In this document: positions 59,192 through 64,000 of the stretch, one piece after another
How the letters are laid out: the number at the start of each line of letters is the position of its first letter
Position numbering within the stretch: the first letter of the stretch is position 1
Source: Tolypocladium sp. Sup5 PDA-1
Lineage: Eukaryota; Ascomycota; Sordariomycetes; Hypocreales; Ophiocordycipitaceae
Direction of reading: 5' to 3'
NCBI GenBank assembly: GCA_000750105.3
Contig: JPHH03000013.1
Span: 1 to 64,000, forward strand
DNA length: 64,000 nucleotides
Program-made: the position numbers and the translations under genes
Notes under the pieces: model-generated
Database searches by the model: none
What the model was told of the DNA's origin: nothing
The model's input: the letters and a program-made list of their open reading frames with translations, nothing else

Positions 59192-60619
59192 ATGGCCTGC
59201 CGCGGCCGTTGCTTCTCTGCCGATGGCGTCCAGGGCAAGCCCGTCATCCACGAGGCCGCCAGCCAGCTCGGCCTGACGTGGTACTTTTGCCCGGCCCATC
59301 TCGGCTTCCACGCCATGTTCCTGTTCGACGGCGCGCCGCAGCCCTTTTGCGGCGAGTGCGCGGTCCTGTTCTTCGACAAGTCCCACTGCGCAGTCTGGAT
59401 ACGGCAGTACGACCTGCCCGCCGTCATGTCGAATTCGGCCCAGGTCCTCGACGATGCGAGGGCGGACATGGACGCCATGCTCTCTGAGATTGACGACACC
59501 CGGTTTGGGCGCCAGGCCGCGGACCCGGATCCCTTTGCGCCGCCCGACGAACTCGATGCCGACGTCTTCAGGGAGATCCCAAAGCTGGACTTGACGTATA
59601 CATCCCTCAGGACGACGCTCATCCCGCACACCCGGATCCCCAACATGTTCCTCCTCGAGTACCGCACATTCAAAGGCGCCCTGGCATACCAGCCGTGCTC
59701 GAAAGACATCGGCATCTACGGCATATTCAAATCCCTGCGCCCCATAGACCAGCACGGCGACCCCGTCTTCCACCAAGCCAGGACGTGGTCTTGCATGGTG
59801 CAGGCCATGGAGGGCCTGCCCAAGGAGCTGCGGTGGGTGCTTGCGACCATGTACAACTTTTGCAATGAGATGCTGCGCCCGGATACCGACGAGGACACGC
59901 TATGGCAGATGCGCCCCTGGCTGCTGCACTGGTACACCGTCGCCGACGAGCTCCTCGAGCACTTTGGCATCCTTGTCTACACCCCCGATATCGACTGGTT
60001 CGGCCGCCCGAAGTCGAGATCCAGGAGTTCGGGATCGCGGAGTGAGAGCCTCGAGTCTCACACCATCGGTTGGCCAGACTCCAACAGGTCTTCAGGGGGT
60101 GGGACTGTTATCCGCCGAAGACCGACGAACTTGGGAGATGAGAGGGACAAAGGCAGCTGGGCAGACAGGTGGCCTCGTGATCACCATGAGAACCGAGTAT
60201 CGACCATACACGCCTGGCTGGCCTCGCAACCACACCTCCCTGACCTTGATGAGACGGAAATCTTTGAACCCACGCCTAGAGGGTACGTGTCTCCCAAGAC
60301 TAGGCGCTTAACATCTCCGGAAAGCCAATGCTTGTCGGGAAGCAACAGCAGCAGCAGTTCGTGGAACTCACCACCGGGGCTGAATCCACGGGCGGCGGTC
60401 TTTGACCCGCCATCGACAGCAGCACCGCCGCCTTCGCTTTGTTCCTCGCGGGCGGATCGAGCGCAGGAAAGCGACGAAAGTGATGCGACAATGGACGACA
60501 GTTTTAGCGAGACCGGTCTGTCGAGGTGCTCAAGTCCAGCCTCGTCGGATTGGAGCTTTGGGACGACGTCCACGGATTGTGAGGAGGAGTTACAGCCGCT
60601 GCTTCGCCGTGGGCGATGA
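59192..60619 (+). CDS. Uncharacterised protein with Cys/His N-terminus and Ser-rich tail (475 aa)
   Basis: Single exon from ATG 59192 to TGA 60617-60619. I do not recognise the family. The N-terminal 280 residues look folded and well biased in codon use: MACRGRCFSADG, WYFCPAHLGFHAMFLFDG, PFCGECAVLFFDK. These give several Cys and His residues (C3, C7, C33, H36, C53, C56) that could bind a metal. Aromatic-rich helices follow (LRWVLATMYNFCNEML, PWLLHWYTVADELLEHFGIL). The C-terminal 190 residues are disordered, Ser/Arg/Asp-rich. No signal peptide or membrane segment. It may be a lineage-specific fungal protein; no function is proposed. Confidence 0.7.
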   Translation: MACRGRCFSADGVQGKPVIHEAASQLGLTWYFCPAHLGFHAMFLFDGAPQPFCGECAVLFFDKSHCAVWIRQYDLPAVMSNSAQVLDDARADMDAMLSEIDDTRFGRQAADPDPFAPPDELDADVFREIPKLDLTYTSLRTTLIPHTRIPNMFLLEYRTFKGALAYQPCSKDIGIYGIFKSLRPIDQHGDPVFHQARTWSCMVQAMEGLPKELRWVLATMYNFCNEMLRPDTDEDTLWQMRPWLLHWYTVADELLEHFGILVYTPDIDWFGRPKSRSRSSGSRSESLESHTIGWPDSNRSSGGGTVIRRRPTNLGDERDKGSWADRWPRDHHENRVSTIHAWLASQPHLPDLDETEIFEPTPRGYVSPKTRRLTSPESQCLSGSNSSSSSWNSPPGLNPRAAVFDPPSTAAPPPSLCSSRADRAQESDESDATMDDSFSETGLSRCSSPASSDWSFGTTSTDCEEELQPLLRRGR

Positions 60620-60945
60620 CGGTTGAGGCGACTAGGCTGGCATCGTCGTTCGCTACCCCCGATGAGCTGTGACGATGGAAACGACGGAAACAGCAGCGCC
60701 GTCGAGTACATACGAGACACATATTGTTGATAGCTTGTACATTAGCGTTTCGAACAGCGATACCCTTGCCATCGTTTATGAATAGACTCCGCCTTGTCCC
60801 ATGCGTCCCGTGGAAGACGCGCCTCTTCTATAAAGGTGCCTCCCAAAAAAGTCCACATATATCCACGAACCGCCAACAACCCCTTTTTATGCTGCCGTGT
60901 ATAGAGATGATGGGTATATAGACTGCCGCCATTCATTCGTAGCCC
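60620..60945. other. Intergenic between convergent genes
   Basis: About 325 bp between the 3' ends of the 475-aa gene (plus) and the Mpv17-family gene (minus); presumably both 3' UTRs. Confidence 0.65.
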
Positions 60946-61798
60946 TCACTGCGCAGCCACCATGCTCATGTAAACCCCCCACACAACACCCGCCAACGCA
61001 CCCACCAAGTTCCTCCCCTCGACCGTCTTGACCAGCGTAAAGTTGACGATGCTGACGACGGGCCAGAAGCGCACGCCCGCGCCGACGAGCGGCCAGAACT
61101 CGGCGCGCGCGGCGGCCCAAACCGCAGAAAAGTCGACGCGCGCAAAGTCGATGGCGCGCGGGCCCGACCAGTACACCCAGGCCTTGTGGAAGCCGGTGAT
61201 GCGCGGCGCGGGCGCCATGGCGTCCTGCAGGGCGCGCAGGAACACGCTGAAGAGGAGGGTGTTGGCGGCGGCGCCGAGCGTCTGGTCGAGGAGGAACTTG
61301 GCGAGGGTGTTGCGGATGGATAGGGGCTGCTGCGGCGGGGGTTTGTCGTCGGACTTTTTGGGGTGTGGTGGTGGGGGGTGGGCGGGGAAGGTTGATTCGA
61401 GAAAGTCTTGCCTGAGAAGTGTGAGATGATGTACAAGTATTGAGGTGTTGGTGATGAGGGAGAGGGCGAGTGAGGTGAGGGTGGTGGCTGTGAGGCTCAC
61501 CAGAGGAAGTTGGGCGGCGTGTTGATGATGCTGAACAGCAGGAACTGGAACACGGGGATCCAGTCGACCAGCAACCCGGTCTACTCTCACACGTTAGCAG
61601 GTAATCTTTACTAAATTGCCGCGCTCTGTCCCTCAACGGCCTGGCGAAAGGCCTCAAATGCCACGGCATCGGGACATGAGAAGTGAGTTCTCGTCTGACC
61701 TTGTTCCTGCTGGCGGTAATGAGCTGCGCCAGCACATTCGAGACGGCGCCCAGGAGGGCCGCCTGCATCGTCGCAGCGAGAATAGGTCTTGAAGTCAT
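60946..61798 (-). CDS. Mpv17/PMP22-family membrane protein (214 aa)
   Basis: Exons 61798-61700, 61580-61501 and 61411-60946; introns of 119 nt (GTCAGA...AGTAG) and 89 nt (GTGAGC...CTCAG). Family features in order: N-terminal helix PILAATMQAALLGAVSNVLAQ with the usual position of a Mpv17 start; a second segment VDWIPVFQFLLFSIINTPPN; the LLDQTLGAAANTLLF stretch; and the C-terminal FWPLVGAGVRFWPVVSIVNF plus VVWGVYMSMVAAQ, matching the W-WP-NF-R-W-Y-S pattern. Members sit in peroxisomal or inner mitochondrial membranes, yeast Sym1 included; roles concern small-molecule permeability or stress tolerance. A Pro/Lys-rich insert (PPPPHPKKSDDKPPPQQ) lies between helices. Which organelle cannot be told from sequence. 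Confidence 0.9.
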
Positions 61799-62438
61799 GG
61801 TCTCGACGGTTTTGCGTGAACGATGCACCGAGTTCAGGAGCTACGATGTTGTGATACTCATCGAGGTCGAAAGCCTCGAAAGTTGAAGCGGCCTGCCGTC
61901 ACGTGTTGGCTCTGGTGGATTGCGGTCGCCCGTCTCGCGGCCCTCGCCGATATGCGCCGCCGTGTGTTCCAAAACATCAAGGTGTAAACCAAATTGGAAC
62001 AAGAATTTTTTCAGAAGTGTTTTTTAATTCCTGTCTAATCTTTGGCTCTTACAGATTCTGCTTGCGCCCAGCTCTACACGACTGCAGGCGGCTTACATTG
62101 TGCCGCTTAGCGGTTCGTCCGACCTTGCTCAGTTTCAAGCATCTGTCCCTATCCCCTGATACCAACGCACAGACCGAGGGGTTGACATCCGCTCGGGTTC
62201 TAAAGTCAACTCCATGATTGGGGGCTTATATGCCAAGCCCACCGCCTGTTGGCCTGATGGCGTGGAACGCATGAAAGGCCCTCGGGTATTCAAGCTGCCC
62301 ATTATCATATTGGCAGTTCATTGCTCTGGATGAAGCCTCCATCCTTCGTAACCCGGTCCATCCATGTTTTGGTCGCCGAATCTGACGTTGTGATACTCGG
62401 ACGCCCGCTCCATCGCCCCCGAAAACGCGCCGTGGTGC
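61799..62438. other. Intergenic upstream of the Mpv17-family gene
   Basis: About 640 bp holding the promoter/leader of the Mpv17-family gene and the 3' flank of YIF1. Nothing distinctive seen. Confidence 0.6.
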
Positions 62439-63597
62439 TCAACCCCGGGTAAGAATCCACATAAAGAAGAACTGGACAATGTACGAGTAGAAGAAGAGGA
62501 ACTGCGTCCTCTGGTTGCGTTTCGCTCGCGAGTCGGTCTGCATGGGGCCGCCGTTGTTGCCTGCAGTCTCGGGGAGAAGGACGTATTTCAAGGATCGCAT
62601 CTTGGCATCGTGTTAGTAAAGGGCGCTTCATCGAGAATGCCTTGCCGCCGCTGAGCAAAGGGCTTACCAGAAATAGAGAGTTGGCCAGGAAAGTGTAAAA
62701 GAAGATGAGCCAGCCAACCCAGCCGCCCGTTCCCTGGCCCCCGTTGAAAATCTCAGCCACGGTGATGGTGACGATGATGCCGACAAACTTGTATCCCGAG
62801 TAGGCGATGAGGTCGAAGAGCTGCGATTGGCTGGAGATGCTCAGGAGGTAGCACCCCAGCTTCAGCGCGACAATCTCGACGATGACGACGACCAAGCCCT
62901 TTGTCGCCGTGTATCCCAGCAGCTCCGGCTGGAACTCGCCCCTCAGTCCGGCGATTAGTGTCGAAAGGAGAATATACGTGACCAAGGCCATGACTAAACG
63001 CGCCCGTCAGCTTCCCTTGTTCGTGTCGAGTCGGCATCTTGGTTACTGACCTGGGATATACATGTCGGGGCTGTTGATGTCGTCTCGTGGGGGCAAGTAC
63101 CATCCCTCCTGGCCGTTTGCGCCAACGGCCTGCTTGCGCGACCATGGCTTATGCCTCCAAGGGAACAGGACGAGGAACAGCTTGTTGACGACGTAGAAGT
63201 TGGAGACGTTGAAGTAGTGTTTTAGGGCGGAGACGTTGACGAAGCGGCTAAACTACCCAGCAGTCAGTACCTTGCTCCGCATCGTAGCGTGGCGAGAGAC
63301 GTCTCGTCTCGGGGCGCATACATTCTGCTCGACGTATTCCTGGCCGTGCTTAAACGCCGTCTGGCCGAACTGGGCAGCTACTTGCGCCGTCGGGTCGTTC
63401 ATGAACTGCCCATACGCGCCAAAGACGTTGCCGGCCGACCCGCCCTGCTGTTGGTAGGGCGTGCCGCCGTAGCCTTGCTGTTGCGACTGCGCAGAGCCCG
63501 GCGGTGGAGGCGGCGATCTGAGCTGGGGGACTGTGGAAACATGCTGCGGCACGGGGTGGTGCAACGGGGGCGACTGCCCGAACGACGCCCGTTGCAT
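62439..63597 (-). CDS. YIF1: Yif1 family ER-Golgi transport protein (321 aa)
   Basis: Exons 63597-63322, 63252-63051, 62993-62668 and 62600-62439; introns of 69, 57 and 67 nt. Yif1 forms a complex with Yip1 and Rab GTPases (Ypt1/Ypt31 in yeast) on ER-Golgi vesicles and is needed for COPII vesicle fusion. The cytosolic N-terminus is Pro/Gln/Gly-rich, beginning MQRASFGQSPPLHHPVPQHV. Conserved elements follow: FGQTAFKHGQEYVEQN, LKHYFNVSNFYVVNKLFLVL, FPWRHKPW and YLPPRDDINSPDMYIPVMAL. Five hydrophobic segments then run to the C-terminus (LVTYILLSTLIAGL ... FLFFYSYIVQFFFMWIL). The length matches yeast Yif1 (314 aa). The ATG at 63597 was preferred because the frame upstream opens only at TTG. Confidence 0.93.
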
Positions 63598-64000
63598 GGC
63601 GAGGGTATCGAGGTGTCGGCTCGTGTCGTTTTCGTCGCGGGCGAGAGGAGGAGTGTCGTGAGAGTTGCGGTGTCGTGAGGCGATCGTGACTCGTCGGGAG
63701 GCAGGGGAAGTTGCAGGGAGAAGCTCCAAAGCTGGCGGGAGCAGTTGTGAGGCTGAGGATGTGGAAATGTGGTAATGTGGTCGCTTGGGCGAGCGGCGTC
63801 ATCCCGCTGTGGCTTGACTGAGGCAAACAAAGGCCAGCACAGCAAGCTACCCTAGAGCAGCAGAGAGGCACCACGTGATGCGGCCCAGAACGTTCCGGCC
63901 TTGGAAAGACCAGCTTCCTATCGCTATCAATCAGCCCAGCGCGGGACTGGACCCTGACGGCCACCCAGTCGCGGCATCTCCGACACCCTCGCAGTCCCGA
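63598..64000. other. Upstream region of YIF1 to window end
   Basis: About 400 bp, probably the YIF1 leader and promoter on the minus strand. Frames here are shadows or start at non-ATG codons. No separate gene seen. Confidence 0.6.

Noticed and set aside
1..64000. CRISPR arrays, bacterial operons, viral or transposase genes
   Set aside because: None visible; gene structure is clearly eukaryotic and no transposase, reverse transcriptase or capsid-like frame was recognised.

Overview
The window looks like nuclear DNA of a filamentous ascomycete (Pezizomycotina, probably Sordariomycetes/Hypocreales). Reasons: an unmistakable Woronin-body protein gene (hex-1, unique to Pezizomycotina) with its C-terminal SRL; many 48-70 nt introns with GT...AG ends and CTAAC/CTGAC branch sites; a tRNA-Gly with an 11-nt anticodon-loop intron; and a highly reducing polyketide synthase. 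The genus is inference. All gene models were assembled by eye from reading frames and splice signals.

Layout. 1-12.9 kb has no gene I can support. 12.9-34.4 kb is a housekeeping block: a small unknown protein (-), a charged DUF8035-type protein (-), a bleomycin hydrolase-type cysteine peptidase (-), hex-1 (-), the ribosome quality-control factor Rqc2/NEMF (+), a long annexin (-) and a methyltransferase-like protein (-). 36.5-56.4 kb looks like secondary metabolism: a LaeA-like methyltransferase (+), an O-methyltransferase (+), tRNA-Gly(GCC), a 2,390-residue highly reducing PKS (-) and a 14-TM-type MFS exporter (+). 57.1-63.6 kb holds a broken YjlB-type cupin relic, a Dabb-domain protein (-), an unknown 475-aa protein (+), an Mpv17/PMP22-family membrane protein (-) and the ER-Golgi protein Yif1 (-).

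How the genes may work together. The PKS has KS-AT-DH-(degenerate MT)-ER-KR-ACP and no release domain. The OMT and exporter on either side form a plausible small cluster, with the LaeA-like protein and the Dabb protein as looser candidate members. No pathway transcription factor and no thioesterase is visible in the window.

Most notable signals: (1) a hex-1 5' leader with no ATG in any sense frame over about 950 spliced bases, although one frame stays open and in phase with HEX-1; (2) five GTGAA/TTCAC elements within 65 bp just upstream of the TATA-like box of the PKS; (3) 17 exact copies of the 9-mers TACGAAGTA/TACGGAGTA (either strand), all outside coding sequence and none after 43,064; (4) a degenerate four-copy repeat between the PKS and the exporter.
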